Positions 8,904 to 19,135 of a stretch of DNA of 64,000 nt are shown in pieces. Every line of letters starts with the position of its first letter. The stretch's first letter is position 1. Source of the DNA: an uncultured Cycloclasticus sp. (GTDB taxonomy: Bacteria; Pseudomonadota; Gammaproteobacteria; Methylococcales; Cycloclasticaceae); the NCBI GenBank assembly GCA_913060865.1, contig CAJXTU010000012.1:1-64000 (forward strand), written 5' to 3'. The position numbers and the translations under genes are program-made. Below the pieces are notes generated by a model. It was not told where the DNA came from. It made no database searches and saw only the letters and a list, made by a program, of their open reading frames with translations.

Positions 8904-9482
8904 ATGAAACCTAAAGTCCTATTATTTAACTCAACGGCTGATGAACTAGTAGATGTTCAGGAGCATTTATCTGACTCCATTTATGACGTCACAGCCGTTA
9001 CATCAGATTTAAGCGATATTAGCCGAGCTGCTCTATCAGGCACTGTGGACATCATCATGGCCGTTACGGATAAAAGGTTCGATCAGTTATTTAGTTGCAT
9101 ACAACAAATTAATTTACAGAACCCTATCCCCGTGATTGTCTTTACCTATGAAGACAGTAGAGACGTTATTCAATCTGCTATTAAGGTGGGCGTAAGCGCC
9201 TATATTGTTGATGGTCTTCAAGCAAAACGTATTGTTTCTATTATTGATACCGCTTGTTTTCGCTTTAATGAACAAAAACTTGTTAAAGATGAACTGGAAA
9301 AGACTAAAAACACATTAACTGAGCGCAAACTGATCGATAAAGCAAAAGGCATTGTTATGCAGCGCTCTAATATCAGTGAAAATGATGCATATAAAGCCAT
9401 GCGTAAAATGGCGATGGATAAAAACATCAAAATGGTGGAGCTTGCAAAAAGTGTCATTTCGGCGAGCGAAATTTTGGCATAA
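8904..9482 (+). CDS. nasT: NasT-like ANTAR-domain antiterminator
   Basis: A 192-residue regulator with an N-terminal receiver-like domain (about 1-120), a linker helix and a C-terminal ANTAR RNA-binding domain (about 130-190: LTERKLIDKAKGIVMQR, AYKAMRKMAMDK). The segment AYIVDGLQAKRI is typical of NasT proteins. The receiver lacks the usual acidic pair (F8 N9), and A53/V54 occupy the expected phospho-aspartate position, so it is probably phosphorylation-independent. NasT is normally held inactive by the sensor NasS when nitrate is absent, and no separate nasS is in view. It lies 50 bp after the porin gene, so it is likely under its own leader control. Confidence 0.88.
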   Translation: MKPKVLLFNSTADELVDVQEHLSDSIYDVTAVTSDLSDISRAALSGTVDIIMAVTDKRFDQLFSCIQQINLQNPIPVIVFTYEDSRDVIQSAIKVGVSAYIVDGLQAKRIVSIIDTACFRFNEQKLVKDELEKTKNTLTERKLIDKAKGIVMQRSNISENDAYKAMRKMAMDKNIKMVELAKSVISASEILA

Positions 9483-9528
9483 GTATTGCTTTATATTTTA
9501 TAAATGTAGTTGTAAGTAATAGCATTAC

Positions 9529-9547
9529 CCCCCCCCCGATATTCGGG
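9529..9547 (+). repeat. C9 homopolymer and short hairpin
   Basis: Nine consecutive C residues (9529-9537) run into a small hairpin, CCCGA (9535-9539) and TCGGG (9543-9547), just upstream of the second ANTAR leader. Homopolymers of this length are rare in the surrounding AT-rich sequence and are prone to slippage or sequencing error. Confidence 0.7.
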
Positions 9548-9559
9548 TTTAGAAATATC

Positions 9560-9590
9560 GACCATTTAAGGTCACAGGGCAAAGGCGTCC
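9560..9590 (+). promoter_or_regulatory. ANTAR-type RNA leader upstream of nrtA
   Basis: Two hairpins are separated by 3 nt. P1 is GACC-ATTTAA-GGTC (9560-9573) with a 6-nt loop that has A1 but T at position 4. P2 is GGGC-AAAGGC-GTCC (9577-9590) with the canonical A1/G4 hexaloop and one G-U pair. The 3' arm of P2 (9587-9590) is also the base of the downstream terminator, so the two structures are mutually exclusive. This is the antitermination layout known for NasR, EutV and NasT targets. Confidence 0.68.
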
Positions 9591-9636
9591 GTTAGCAAGT
9601 TTTCTTTAATAGAAGACGAGCTGCGGGCGTTTTTTT
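9586..9636 (+). terminator. Intrinsic terminator (attenuator) before nrtA
   Basis: A long imperfect stem pairs CGTCCGT (9586-9592) with GCGGGCG (9623-9629) and AGC (9594-9596) with GCT (9620-9622). After an internal loop, GTTTTC (9599-9604) pairs with GAAGAC (9612-9617) around TTTAATA. A run of seven T residues follows (9630-9636). It lies 28 bp before the nrtA start and overlaps the ANTAR P2 hairpin. Confidence 0.82.
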
Positions 9637-9664
9637 ATGGATTTTTATAATAAACAGGAAAAAA

Positions 9665-11056
9665 ATGAAACAAATTAAACAGACATTTATTAAGAAGGAT
9701 ATGGGAGGCTTGTTTAAAAGCTGCCTCGCAGGTTTAGCGCTTACAATCGCAGGTGGCTTAACGACTGCTCACGCTGTTGGAGAGCTGGAAAAAGATGAGC
9801 TTAAATTTGGCTTTATCAAACTAACCGATATGGCACCCTTAGCGGTGGCTTATGAAAAAGGTTTCTTTGAAGACGAAGGTCTTTACGTGACGATAGAACC
9901 TCAAGCGAACTGGAAAGTGTTGCTTGATCGTGTGATTGATGGCGAATTAGACGGCGCACATATGTTAGCTGGCCAACCTTTAGGCGCAACTATTGGATTT
10001 GGTACTAAAGCCGATATCATTACTGCCTTCAGTATGGATTTAAATGGTAACGCGATTACTGTTTCCAATGATATTTGGGCAGAAATGAAACCCAATATTC
10101 CTAAAGATGCAGCCGGCAAGCCTGTGCACCCGATTAGTGCAAGCGCACTGAAACCAGTTGTTGATCGGTATAAGTCCGAGGGAAAGCCTTTTAATATGGG
10201 TATGGTTTTTCCAGTATCAACACATAACTATGAATTACGTTATTGGTTAGCAGCGGGCGGTATTCACCCAGGGTATTATTCAAAATCGGATATTACCGGC
10301 CAAATTGATGCGGATGCCTTATTATCTGTAACCCCTCCTCCGCAAATGCCATCGACACTTGAAGCCGGTACTATTTATGGTTATTGCGTCGGTGAGCCTT
10401 GGAATCAGCAAGCCGTATTTAAAGGTATTGGTGTTCCCGTGGTCACCGATTATGAAATTTGGAAAAATAACCCAGAAAAAGTGTTTGGCGTTAGCGCAGC
10501 ATGGGCAGAAAAAAATCCAAATACACACAAAGCCGTTATTAAAGCCTTGATACGTGCAGCGCAATGGTTGGATGCTAATAACGATGCAAACCGTCCAGAA
10601 GCGGTGAAAATTCTTGCTCAATCTGAATATGTTGGTGCCGATTACGATGTTATTGCAAACAGCATGACCGGTACCTTTGAGTATGAAAAAGGTGACAAAC
10701 GTGCCTTGCCAGATTTCAACGTGTTCTATCGCTACTATGCCACCTACCCTTACTATTCAGATGCTATTTGGTACCTAACGCAAATGCGCCGTTGGGGACA
10801 AATTACTGAAGAAAAGTCTGATGATTGGTTCCACGAGATTGCGAAAAAAGTATACCGTCCAGACATCTACCTTGCAGCTGCTAAAGAACTGTTAGAGGAA
10901 GGCAAGATTGCTAAAGAAGATATGCCTTGGGATACAGATGGTTACCGTGCTCCACAAACTCACTTTATCGATAACATTAGTTACGATGGCCGTACACCTA
11001 ATGCTTACTTAGGTAAGTTCAAAATTGGTCTAAAAGGACAAGATACCGTTAAGTAA
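9665..11056 (+). CDS. nrtA: Nitrate-type ABC transporter substrate-binding protein (NrtA/CmpA family)
   Basis: A 463-residue periplasmic binding protein. Residues 1-37 form a Sec-type signal ending LTTAHA before VGELEKDEL. The mature part shows the NrtA/CmpA pattern: [24 protein letters not shown] in overlapping pieces, [23 protein letters not shown], and [12 protein letters not shown] near the hinge. The family binds nitrate, nitrite or bicarbonate; the flanking NasT-type regulation favours nitrate. An AGGA lies about 5 nt before the ATG. The gene is controlled by the leader and terminator directly upstream, and a hairpin separates it from the permease gene. Confidence 0.9.
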   Translation: MKQIKQTFIKKDMGGLFKSCLAGLALTIAGGLTTAHAVGELEKDELKFGFIKLTDMAPLAVAYEKGFFEDEGLYVTIEPQANWKVLLDRVIDGELDGAHMLAGQPLGATIGFGTKADIITAFSMDLNGNAITVSNDIWAEMKPNIPKDAAGKPVHPISASALKPVVDRYKSEGKPFNMGMVFPVSTHNYELRYWLAAGGIHPGYYSKSDITGQIDADALLSVTPPPQMPSTLEAGTIYGYCVGEPWNQQAVFKGIGVPVVTDYEIWKNNPEKVFGVSAAWAEKNPNTHKAVIKALIRAAQWLDANNDANRPEAVKILAQSEYVGADYDVIANSMTGTFEYEKGDKRALPDFNVFYRYYATYPYYSDAIWYLTQMRRWGQITEEKSDDWFHEIAKKVYRPDIYLAAAKELLEEGKIAKEDMPWDTDGYRAPQTHFIDNISYDGRTPNAYLGKFKIGLKGQDTVK

Positions 11057-11077
11057 ATAACGGTATTCAAACGATTG

Positions 11078-11106
11078 GCACCCGTGATGATGCGGGTGCT
11101 TATTTA
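11078..11106 (+). terminator. Intercistronic hairpin between nrtA and nrtB
   Basis: GCACCCG (11078-11084) and CGGGTGC (11093-11099) form a 7-bp stem with an 8-nt loop, followed by TTATTTAA. It could be a leaky terminator or an mRNA-stabilising element. Either would keep the binding protein more abundant than the membrane components, as is common in ABC operons. Confidence 0.5.
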
Positions 11107-11125
11107 ACCAATCAGAGGTAACACT

Positions 11126-12277
11126 ATGTCTGTCAATACAGCATTAGAAGATAAAAATATGGAAAACACAGAAATGACCAAACCAGTAAGCTCACCCGCT
11201 GAACCCAATGAGGCTGTTGTGAATACGCCTGAAAAGAAGACCGCTAATGAAGGCGTTAAAGTCTCTGTCAAAATTAATAATTTTCTTGAACTCATCGGTT
11301 TTACTTGGTTTATACCCATCGTCAAATTATTAGCCGGTGAAAACCCGGTAGAACAATTAAAGGAAATAGTAAAAGTGGTCGGTGTACCCGTATTAGCGAT
11401 GCTGATTTTCATCGGTTTTTGGGACTGGGGTGCAGCCAAAATCCAAACAAGCCTGGGTGCCATTCCGGGTCCTGCTGCTGTATGGCAAGAAACAAAGAGC
11501 CTTGCCGCTGACCATTACAAAGAGAAAGAAAAAGAAATTGCTTTCTATAAACGTCAAGATGTTCGCAACGCTAAAAAGCTTGAGAAGAATCCAGACGCTG
11601 TTATTAAGGTTCGTGATTACACCGGTAAAGCCACTTACCCTCAACAAATAATGACCAGCTTATGGACTGTTTTCGCAGGGTTTTTATTAGCCTCTGTTGT
11701 TGCCATTCCATTGGGCGTTGTTTGTGGTTTGAGCCCTGCATTTAATGCGGCCATAAACCCCATTATTCAAATTTTCAAACCCGTTTCGCCACTCGCGTGG
11801 TTACCGATCGTCACGCTCATCGTGAGCGCACTGTACGTCGTTGAAGGTGAAGCAGCGTTTAGCAAGTCATTCCTTGTTTCAGCGATAACGGTCACGTTGT
11901 GCTCACTATGGCCAACACTTATTAATACAGCTGTTGGCGTTTCCACCATTGATAAAGATTTAATGAATGTATCAAAAGTACTGCAATTAGGTTGGTGGAA
12001 AACAGTGACTAAAATTGTTTTACCCAGCTCACTTCCATTAATTTTTACTGGTCTAAGACTCTCTTTAGGTGTTGGCTGGATGGTCTTAATTGCGGCAGAA
12101 ATGCTAGCTCAAAACCCAGGACTCGGTAAATTTGTTTGGGATGAATTTCAAAATGGTAGTTCTCAATCTCTTGGTAAAATTATGGTTGCTGTGTTCACCA
12201 TTGGTATTATCGGCTTTATGCTCGATCGCATCATGTTAACACTGCAAAAATACTTTTCTTACGGCGACGCAATGTAG
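11126..12277 (+). CDS. nrtB: Nitrate-type ABC transporter permease
   Basis: A 383-residue inner-membrane permease. The first ~45 residues are polar ([17 protein letters not shown]) and longer than in most NrtB proteins. Several membrane segments follow, including [16 protein letters not shown] and [20 protein letters not shown], with a polar insert between them rich in Lys and Glu. The cytoplasmic coupling motif reads [19 protein letters not shown], the usual EAA-loop region. AGAGG precedes the ATG by 7 nt. It lies 11 bp upstream of the double ATPase gene. Confidence 0.88.
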   Translation: MSVNTALEDKNMENTEMTKPVSSPAEPNEAVVNTPEKKTANEGVKVSVKINNFLELIGFTWFIPIVKLLAGENPVEQLKEIVKVVGVPVLAMLIFIGFWDWGAAKIQTSLGAIPGPAAVWQETKSLAADHYKEKEKEIAFYKRQDVRNAKKLEKNPDAVIKVRDYTGKATYPQQIMTSLWTVFAGFLLASVVAIPLGVVCGLSPAFNAAINPIIQIFKPVSPLAWLPIVTLIVSALYVVEGEAAFSKSFLVSAITVTLCSLWPTLINTAVGVSTIDKDLMNVSKVLQLGWWKTVTKIVLPSSLPLIFTGLRLSLGVGWMVLIAAEMLAQNPGLGKFVWDEFQNGSSQSLGKIMVAVFTIGIIGFMLDRIMLTLQKYFSYGDAM

Positions 12278-12288
12278 GGGAACTGAAT

Positions 12289-13968
12289 ATGTCATTTTTA
12301 GCACTTAACAATATAAGTAAATCCTACGGCAGCGGTCACAATAAAAGTGATGTGCTTAGCAATATTAATCTTGATATTAAAGAAGGTGAATTTGTTGCCA
12401 TTGTTGGTTTCTCCGGGACGGGTAAAACCACGCTCATTTCAACAATTGCCGGCTTAATCCAGCCCGATAGTGGTGAAGTCACCATGCAGGGTAAAAAAGT
12501 CACGGGGCCAAGTTCCGAACGTGGTGTTGTTTTTCAAAGTTACTCGTTAATGCCTTGGCTAACGGTTTTTGGAAATGTTGCTTTGGCTGTTGATTCGGTC
12601 TTTAGCGACCTATCCGCAATTGAGCGAAAAGAACGCATCGAGAAATACATCGATATGGTTGGTTTGTCTCACGCCACACATCGCCACCCTTCTGAGCTGT
12701 CGGGCGGCATGAGGCAGCGTGTTAACGTTGCTCGAGCATTGGCCGCCAGTCCAGATGTTTTGTTATTAGACGAGCCCCTCAGCGCGTTAGACGCACTAAC
12801 ACGTGCCAACCTTCAAGATGAAATCATTAGAATTTGGGAGCAAGAAAAGAAAACCGTTGTTCTTATTACCAATGATGTGGATGAAGGTTTGATTATGGCT
12901 GACCGGATTATCCCTTTAAATCCGGGGCCTAACGCCACTTTCGGTCCAGAATTCATTGTTGATTTACCACGCCCACGTGATAGAACAGCGATGAATCATG
13001 ATGAAAACTTTAAAAAATTACGCAGTGATATTACTCAATATTTAATGAGTGTCGGTATTGGAGATAATAATGATTCAGATAGTAATATTTATCATTTGCC
13101 GAATGTGCAACCGAATACCGCTAGTGATTTCGGCTTAAGCGATGATGAAAAACCAGACGCACTAAAGCCTTACGCTAACAATATTGGAGATAAAAAATAC
13201 TTAGAGTATTTCAATCTAACCAAAATTTATCCCACACCTAAAGGGCCATTAACCGTCGTCGAAAAATTTGAACTTAATATAGAAAAAGGCGAGTTCATTT
13301 CTATTATTGGGCATTCAGGCTGTGGTAAGTCCACCGTCTTATCAATGACTGCAGGGTTAACAGACATCAGCGATGGTGGTATTGTTTTGGATAAAAAAGA
13401 AGTCAGTGGCGCTGGCCCCGATCGAGCGGTTGTTTTCCAAGCCCCTAGCCTATTCCCTTGGTTAAGCGCTAAAGAAAATGTTGCCTTAGGTGTTGAGCGA
13501 GTCTATCCGCACTGTACCAAAGAAGAACGAAACAGCATTGTTGAGTATTATTTAAGTAAAGTAGGCTTAAGTGATGCGTTGAATAAGAAAGCCGCTGAAT
13601 TATCCAATGGCATGAAGCAGCGTGTAGGTATTTCACGAGCCTTCGCCCTCTCTCCAAAGCTTCTCTTGCTAGATGAGCCATTTGGAATGTTGGATTCCTT
13701 AACAAGGTGGGAACTTCAAGAGGTATTAATGGAAGTTTGGACACGTACCAAGGTGACCGCCATTATGGTCACCCATGATGTTGACGAAGCGATTTTGTTG
13801 GCTGACCGTGTGGTTATGATGACCAATGGACCCAATGCTAAAGTGGGTAAAGTTATGAAGGTAGATTTACCTAGACCACGTACACGTAAAGCGTTGGTGT
13901 CTCACCCTGATTATTATAAATATAGAGAAGAGCTACTAAGTTTCTTAGCGGAGTGCGATAACCATTAA
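12289..13968 (+). CDS. Tandem ABC ATPase of the nitrate-type transporter (NrtC/NrtD-like fusion)
   Basis: The 559-residue protein contains two complete ABC domains. Domain 1 has Walker [10 protein letters not shown] (about 40-48), signature LSGGMRQRV and Walker [13 protein letters not shown], but ITNDVDEG where the H-loop histidine should be. Domain 2 has Walker [10 protein letters not shown] (about 340), a divergent signature LSNGMKQRV, Walker [13 protein letters not shown] and a normal H-loop VTHDVDEA. In the head-to-tail ATP sandwich, one site would combine the two degenerate elements and the other the two consensus elements, predicting asymmetric hydrolysis. GGGGA precedes the ATG. The usual split nrtC and nrtD genes are fused here; no C-terminal NrtA-like domain is present. 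Confidence 0.9.
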   Translation: MSFLALNNISKSYGSGHNKSDVLSNINLDIKEGEFVAIVGFSGTGKTTLISTIAGLIQPDSGEVTMQGKKVTGPSSERGVVFQSYSLMPWLTVFGNVALAVDSVFSDLSAIERKERIEKYIDMVGLSHATHRHPSELSGGMRQRVNVARALAASPDVLLLDEPLSALDALTRANLQDEIIRIWEQEKKTVVLITNDVDEGLIMADRIIPLNPGPNATFGPEFIVDLPRPRDRTAMNHDENFKKLRSDITQYLMSVGIGDNNDSDSNIYHLPNVQPNTASDFGLSDDEKPDALKPYANNIGDKKYLEYFNLTKIYPTPKGPLTVVEKFELNIEKGEFISIIGHSGCGKSTVLSMTAGLTDISDGGIVLDKKEVSGAGPDRAVVFQAPSLFPWLSAKENVALGVERVYPHCTKEERNSIVEYYLSKVGLSDALNKKAAELSNGMKQRVGISRAFALSPKLLLLDEPFGMLDSLTRWELQEVLMEVWTRTKVTAIMVTHDVDEAILLADRVVMMTNGPNAKVGKVMKVDLPRPRTRKALVSHPDYYKYREELLSFLAECDNH

Positions 13969-13990
13969 GTTATTAAAAAATTAGACCCAT

Positions 13991-14021
13991 AAAAAAGGCG
14001 CTGTTTTAACAGCGCCTTTTT
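13991..14021. terminator. Bidirectional intrinsic terminator between nrtCD and acnB
   Basis: A perfect 9-bp stem, GGCGCTGTT (13997-14005) and AACAGCGCC (14008-14016), is flanked by six A residues on the left and five T residues on the right. It can therefore terminate transcription from both convergent genes. Confidence 0.9.
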
Positions 14022-14039
14022 CTTATCTTACTAATGACC

Positions 14040-16637
14040 TTAAGTGTTAACAGCGATCTCCACTGTATCAGCTAACTTTTGATACTCTTCGATTTGATCG
14101 AAGTTCAAGTAGCGATAAGTTTCTTCTGCCATTGTGTCAATTTTATTAGCATATTCCATGTACTCTTCTTTAGTTGGAATTTTTCCTAAAATCGCACCTA
14201 CTGCTGCTAGCTCTGCAGACGCTAAGTAAACAAAAGCACCGGTACCCAGACGGTTAGGGAAATTACGAGTAGAGGTTGAAATGGCTGTAGATTTTTCAGC
14301 AATACGCGCTTGGTTACCCATACATAATGAACAACCTGGCATTTCTGTACGTGCGCCCGATGTGCCGTAGATATTGTAATAGCCTTCGGCCGTTAATTGA
14401 GCTTCATCCATTTTAGTCGGTGGTGCAATCCAGAGGCGAGTCGGTATGACGCCACCAAATTCTTGCAATAAATTACCGGCTGCACGGAAATGACCAATAT
14501 TGGTCATACATGAACCGATAAACACTTCATCAATGTGTGTACCTGCAACTTCAGATAATGTTTTAACGTCATCAGGGTCATTAGGGCAAGCAAGGATTGG
14601 CTCGTGAATATCACTCATATTGATTTCAATGATTTCAGCGTATTCGGCATCCGCATCCGCTTCCATTAGTTCTGGGTTAGCCAACCACTCTTCCATTGAT
14701 GTAATACGGCGTTCAATCGTTCTAACGTCACCGTAACCTTCAGCAATCATCCACTTCAACATGGTGATGTTTGAATTCAAATACTCAATGATAGGCTCTT
14801 TGTTTAGCTTAATGGTACAACCCGCAGCTGAACGTTCTGCAGATGCATCAGATAATTCAAAGGCTTGTTCAACCTTAAGATCAGGTAACCCTTCAATTTC
14901 AAGAACACGACCAGAAAAGGCATTGATTTTGCCTTCTTTAGCCACCGTCAATAAACCTTGGTCAATCGCCGCTAATGGAATAGCATTCACCATATCACGC
15001 AAGGTAATACCCGGTTGCATTTCACCTGTAAAACGAACCAAGATTGATTCAGGCATGTCCAATGGCATAACCCCAGTTGCAGCAGCAAACGCCACCAAGC
15101 CAGAACCCGCAGGGAAAGAAATACCTAAAGGAAAACGTGTGTGCGAATCACCACCTGTACCCACAGTATCAGGTAGCAACATACGGTTTAACCACGAGTG
15201 AATGATGCCATCACCCGGACGTAACGGAACACCGCCACGATTCATAATGAAGTCTGGTAACGTGTGATGTGTTGTCACGTCTACAGGTTTAGGATAAGCG
15301 GCTGTATGACAGAAAGACTGCATTACTAAATCAGCTGAGAAGCCTAAGCAAGCCAAGTCTTTCAATTCATCACGCGTCATTGGGCCTGTTGTGTCTTGTG
15401 ACCCAACAGTTGTCATATGAGGTTCGCAATAAACACCGGCTCTAATTCCTTCCACACCACAGGCTTTACCGACCATTTTTTGCGCTAAGGTAAACCCTTT
15501 GCCACTGTCTTCATGAGACTCTGGTGTTCTGAATAAATCAGATGCGCCTAGTCCTAATGCTGTACGTGCTCGTAGGGTTAAACCACGACCAATGATTAAT
15601 GGAATACGTCCGCCGGCTTGAACTTCGTCAAGAATCACGTTTGATTTTAATTCAAATTCTGCGAGCAGGTCATCTGTACCACTTTTGGTTACTTTGCCTT
15701 CGTATGGGTAGATGTCAATCACATCATTCATATTAAGCTTAGATACATCCATTTCAATCGGTAATGCGCCAGAATCTTCCATTGTATTAAAGAAGATAGG
15801 CGCAATTTTGGCACCAATACAAACACCACCGCCACGTTTATTTGGAACATAAGGAATATCGTCACCCATAAACCATAAAACAGAATTGGTTGCTGATTTA
15901 CGTGAAGAACCAGTCCCCACAACATCACCAACATACGCAAGTGGAATACCGTCTTTTTCCATTTCGTCAATTTGAACGATTGGGCCTTTCTCACCTGGTA
16001 TATCTGGGTTAATACCATCACGTGGCATTTTAAGCATGGCTAACGCATGTAATGGAATATCAGGGCGAGACCATGCATCTGGTGCAGGTGATAAGTCATC
16101 GGTATTGGTTTCACCGGTTACTTCAAATACTTTAACGGTTAACTTTTCAGCTAAGGGTGATTTGCTAGTAAACCATTCAGCGTCAGCCCAGGATTGTAAA
16201 ACACGTTTTGCAGCTGCGTTGCCTGCATCAGCTTTATCTTTTACATCGTGAAAAGCATCAAATACTAACAAAATGTGTGACAATTGATCAGCAGCAGTTT
16301 CAGCAAGTTCATCGTTATCGAGTAGGTCAACTAACGGCATAATGTTGTAACCACCTAACATAGTACCCAATAATTCTGTCGCTCTAGTCGGATCAATTAA
16401 TGGTGAAGACGCTTCACCTTTTGTTATCGCTGCTAAAAAACCCGCTTTAACATAAGCCGCTTCATCTACACCCGCTGGGACACGGTTAGTTATTAAATTA
16501 AGTAGGAAATCATCTTCGCCAGCAGGTGGCGCTTTTAATAGTTCAACAAGTCCAGCAACTTGGTCGGCATTTAATGGCTTTGGAACAATACCTAGGGCGG
16601 CACGCTCTTCTACATGTTTACGATATTCTTCTAACAC
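14040..16637 (-). CDS. acnB: Aconitate hydratase B
   Basis: AcnB isomerises citrate and isocitrate in the TCA cycle and may also cleave 2-methylaconitate-pathway substrates. The 865-residue length equals E. coli AcnB. The protein starts [21 protein letters not shown] in short form (MLEEYRKHV), the B-type N-terminal HEAT-like domain. The iron-sulfur ligands lie in [11 protein letters not shown] and in [10 protein letters not shown]. It is a single gene ending at a bidirectional terminator and is divergent from the NRDE gene. Confidence 0.97.
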   Translation of the reverse strand: MLEEYRKHVEERAALGIVPKPLNADQVAGLVELLKAPPAGEDDFLLNLITNRVPAGVDEAAYVKAGFLAAITKGEASSPLIDPTRATELLGTMLGGYNIMPLVDLLDNDELAETAADQLSHILLVFDAFHDVKDKADAGNAAAKRVLQSWADAEWFTSKSPLAEKLTVKVFEVTGETNTDDLSPAPDAWSRPDIPLHALAMLKMPRDGINPDIPGEKGPIVQIDEMEKDGIPLAYVGDVVGTGSSRKSATNSVLWFMGDDIPYVPNKRGGGVCIGAKIAPIFFNTMEDSGALPIEMDVSKLNMNDVIDIYPYEGKVTKSGTDDLLAEFELKSNVILDEVQAGGRIPLIIGRGLTLRARTALGLGASDLFRTPESHEDSGKGFTLAQKMVGKACGVEGIRAGVYCEPHMTTVGSQDTTGPMTRDELKDLACLGFSADLVMQSFCHTAAYPKPVDVTTHHTLPDFIMNRGGVPLRPGDGIIHSWLNRMLLPDTVGTGGDSHTRFPLGISFPAGSGLVAFAAATGVMPLDMPESILVRFTGEMQPGITLRDMVNAIPLAAIDQGLLTVAKEGKINAFSGRVLEIEGLPDLKVEQAFELSDASAERSAAGCTIKLNKEPIIEYLNSNITMLKWMIAEGYGDVRTIERRITSMEEWLANPELMEADADAEYAEIIEINMSDIHEPILACPNDPDDVKTLSEVAGTHIDEVFIGSCMTNIGHFRAAGNLLQEFGGVIPTRLWIAPPTKMDEAQLTAEGYYNIYGTSGARTEMPGCSLCMGNQARIAEKSTAISTSTRNFPNRLGTGAFVYLASAELAAVGAILGKIPTKEEYMEYANKIDTMAEETYRYLNFDQIEEYQKLADTVEIAVNT

Positions 16638-16788
16638 TGATCACTCCTACGTTTAAAATAAGGCTTGTAAGTAAGCAAAGCTTACGAATTAAGGCGATTA
16701 TTTTAACATTTAGCACTCAAAATTGACAGGTTTGGCCAAGAGTGTTTTATATATTAAAATTTTATTTCATTCGGAAATCTTTTCATCT

Positions 16789-17547
16789 ATGTGTCTGATC
16801 GTTTTTAAATATCAACCTACAGAAGATAATAGGTTAGTCCTTGTCGCTAATCGCGATGAATATTATCAGCGTGAATCGATTCCGGCTGATTTTTGGAATG
16901 AACAACCGAATATTTTTGGTGGTATAGATGCAGTGGCAGGCGGCAGCTGGTTAAGTATTGATACATCCGGCCGTTTTGCAGCACTGACTAATGTACGTAA
17001 ACCACCCTATAAGGATTCTACAAAATTATCTCGTGGTCATTTAGTAAAGGACTTTTTATCTCAACACACCGCCGCCCCCGCTTTTATTAAACAGCTTGAT
17101 AATAACGGTAAAAACTACGGGCTATTTAATTTACTATTAATGGATAACAGCGGCCTGTGGCATTATTCAAATGATTCATGTGAGGCAACTAAAGTTTCTG
17201 CCGGTATTTACGGGCTTAGTAACGCCACACTAGACACACCTTGGCCAAAATTAACTACATCAGTAAAAACATTTGAAAAATCGCTGGCATTAAACAATGT
17301 GGATCAACTGCAATTGCTAAGCACGATGCAATCACAAACTAAACCAACTGATAAGGACCTACCCGATACTGGCATTGGCATTGAATTTGAGCGATTTTTA
17401 TCGCCCATATTCATACAAGGAGAAGAGTACGGCACACGATGTACGACGCTTTTAACAATAAGCAATACAACCGTTGATTTTACCGAAGTTAGTTATTCAC
17501 CAGATGGACAAATCAGTGGTGAAGTTCAACAAAAAATAGTTTTATGA
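16789..17547 (+). CDS. NRDE/TANGO2-family protein
   Basis: A 252-residue protein of the NRDE (TANGO2) family, recognised by its N-terminal MCLIVFKYQP, the ANRDEYYQR motif that names the family, and GGSWLSIDTSGRFAALTNVR in pieces (GGSWL, ALTNVR). I chose ATG 16789 rather than the ATG 66 bp upstream because family members begin MC at this point; Cys2 may be an N-terminal nucleophile as in related Ntn folds. Function is unsettled; animal TANGO2 has been linked to heme and lipid handling. Confidence 0.88.
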   Translation: MCLIVFKYQPTEDNRLVLVANRDEYYQRESIPADFWNEQPNIFGGIDAVAGGSWLSIDTSGRFAALTNVRKPPYKDSTKLSRGHLVKDFLSQHTAAPAFIKQLDNNGKNYGLFNLLLMDNSGLWHYSNDSCEATKVSAGIYGLSNATLDTPWPKLTTSVKTFEKSLALNNVDQLQLLSTMQSQTKPTDKDLPDTGIGIEFERFLSPIFIQGEEYGTRCTTLLTISNTTVDFTEVSYSPDGQISGEVQQKIVL

Positions 17548-17560
17548 TCAGCGCGACTTA

Positions 17561-17818
17561 TTATTTAAAAACCAACATAAAAATACCGACGAACAAAATA
17601 GGCACCAAAACATACAATAACTTAGCGGCAAACTTTTGAATGTTAATCGCTTTATCTTGAATTTCTTCTGACTTTTTGTTGATATTTTCAGCGCGTTCAA
17701 ACTGCACTTTTTGCATTTCCAGTGCTTTTTCCTGATTCAATAACACCTCTTTTTGTTGTTGCAGCTGAATTTCTTGATTAGCTACTAATTTTTTTAATAA
17801 CTCAACTAGCTCATCCAT
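17561..17818 (-). CDS. Small coiled-coil membrane protein, function unknown
   Basis: An 85-residue protein. Residues 1-60 are polar with a heptad-like Leu/Gln/Glu pattern (LVANQEIQLQQQKEVLL, EKALEMQKVQFERAE), suggesting a coiled coil. Residues 66-84 form one hydrophobic segment (LLYVLVPILFVGIFMLVF), giving a tail-anchored layout. I do not recognise a family. It converges with the NRDE gene, 13 bp away. Confidence 0.62.
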   Translation of the reverse strand: MDELVELLKKLVANQEIQLQQQKEVLLNQEKALEMQKVQFERAENINKKSEEIQDKAINIQKFAAKLLYVLVPILFVGIFMLVFK

Positions 17819-17890
17819 CCAATATCACCAGTAATAAAAAGCACATGATTCAAAATCGCTTGTTTCCTAACAATGACGAAAAAAACTGCC

Positions 17891-18622
17891 CTACCCCAGC
17901 TCAACGTTATGGTACACCTGTTGCACATCATCCAAGTCATCCAGCATGGCAATAAATTTTTCAAATAACTCCACATCATCGCCTGTCATTGAAGTAAACG
18001 CATGAGGAATAAACTGAATTTCATCCACTTCAAAATCAATATCGCCAAAACAATCTAGTAATGCTTGTTTCGCTTTAAAGTAGTCTGTAGGTGGTGCAAA
18101 AACGGAAATTTTACCGTCTTCATTCTCAATATCCGTTACATCTACGTCGGCATCCATTAACGCTTCAAATACTGCTTCATCGTCATCGTGCTTAAACACT
18201 AGAATAGCCGAATGATCAAACATATGGCTTACGCTACCCTGCGTGCCAATTTTACATTTGGTTTTGGTAAACGCTTGGCGAACATCGCCAAAGGTGCGGT
18301 TAGGGTTGTCGGTTAAGCAATCAATAATCGCCATACTACCGCCAGGGCCGTAACCTTCATAACGTGCGGGGGAATAATCCTCACCACCACCACCCTTCGC
18401 TTTATCAATCGCCTTATCAATCGCCTTATCAATCACGTGCGCGGGGACTTGGTCTTTTTTTGCACGATCAATCAAACTGCGTAGTGCCAAATTGCCTTCA
18501 GGGTCAACACCGCCCGATTTTGCACTAACATAAATCTCACGCCCATAACGGCTATACACCTTCGCCTTCATATCAGACGTTTTAGCCATAGACTCTTTGC
18601 GGTTTTGGTAGGCTCTGCCCAT
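17891..18622 (-). CDS. YebC/PmpR family regulatory protein (YeeN-like)
   Basis: A 243-residue YebC/TACO1-family protein. The N-terminus [19 protein letters not shown] and the motifs [20 protein letters not shown] (pieces [18 protein letters not shown]) and GSVSHMFDH fit. Family members act as DNA-binding regulators and, in recent work on YebC/TACO1, as translation factors for proline-rich stretches; which applies here is unknown. Residues near 65-76 read [12 protein letters not shown], one unit more than usual, caused by an in-frame 12-bp tandem repeat. The carboxy end has acidic stretches ([12 protein letters not shown]). Confidence 0.9.
   Translation of the reverse strand: MGRAYQNRKESMAKTSDMKAKVYSRYGREIYVSAKSGGVDPEGNLALRSLIDRAKKDQVPAHVIDKAIDKAIDKAKGGGGEDYSPARYEGYGPGGSMAIIDCLTDNPNRTFGDVRQAFTKTKCKIGTQGSVSHMFDHSAILVFKHDDDEAVFEALMDADVDVTDIENEDGKISVFAPPTDYFKAKQALLDCFGDIDFEVDEIQFIPHAFTSMTGDDVELFEKFIAMLDDLDDVQQVYHNVELG
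18402..18434 (-). repeat. 12-bp in-frame tandem repeat inside the yebC-family gene
   Basis: The plus-strand unit TTATCAATCGCC occurs twice in full (18402-18413 and 18414-18425), followed by a 9-bp third copy to 18434. Each unit encodes Ile-Asp-Lys-Ala on the minus strand. The relatives I recall have IDKAIDKA, so this looks like a one-unit expansion. Confidence 0.85.
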
Positions 18623-19135
18623 GGGATTGATACTCCGAATTGATTTATAAGGCGTTTATTCTAATGCTAAGCGCCCAACAAGTGAATGTGGAAAACAACA
18701 TTGAGTGATTAATACCAACGAGAATTAAGACTGTTCAATGGATTTAACACAAAATGCAAAACTAAGCCTAATGTATTTCAGCGTATTCACTAAACAATTT
18801 TACGGCAGGTAACGTTCCACCCTCTAACCTTGTTATCTAACATTACTAACGTTCATAGAGTAAGAAAATATACAAAAGATCATGTCATAGCAACCATAAA
18901 AGTTTTTTAAATAAGTATGATTTTTTATCCATATAAGCGAGCTAAATACAAAACGATTTTACCTTTGTTTCAAGATACGTTTAAAGTTCGTTGTTCGAGC
19001 TAGACTGAAGCGATTTTTTTATGGCATTCTTAATCTAACGATAATCAAGTGAGCTTGTCCACAGTGTTATTCCACTTTACCTACAAAACATATCACAATA
19101 GGATGTTTCTAAATTAAACCGGAAAATAATAATCA
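18623..19135. other. Intergenic region, 513 bp, no gene recognised
   Basis: This stretch separates the divergently transcribed yebC-family and lysR genes and marks the start of the accessory region. It is AT-rich. I see no open frame with a plausible start, no tRNA and no strong terminator. The promoters of both flanking genes must lie here, but none matches consensus well enough to place. Confidence 0.6.

Noticed and set aside
18713-18760. Possible dispersed intergenic repeat near TAATACCAACGAG
   Set aside because: Only one copy is visible in this window, so repeat status cannot be supported.
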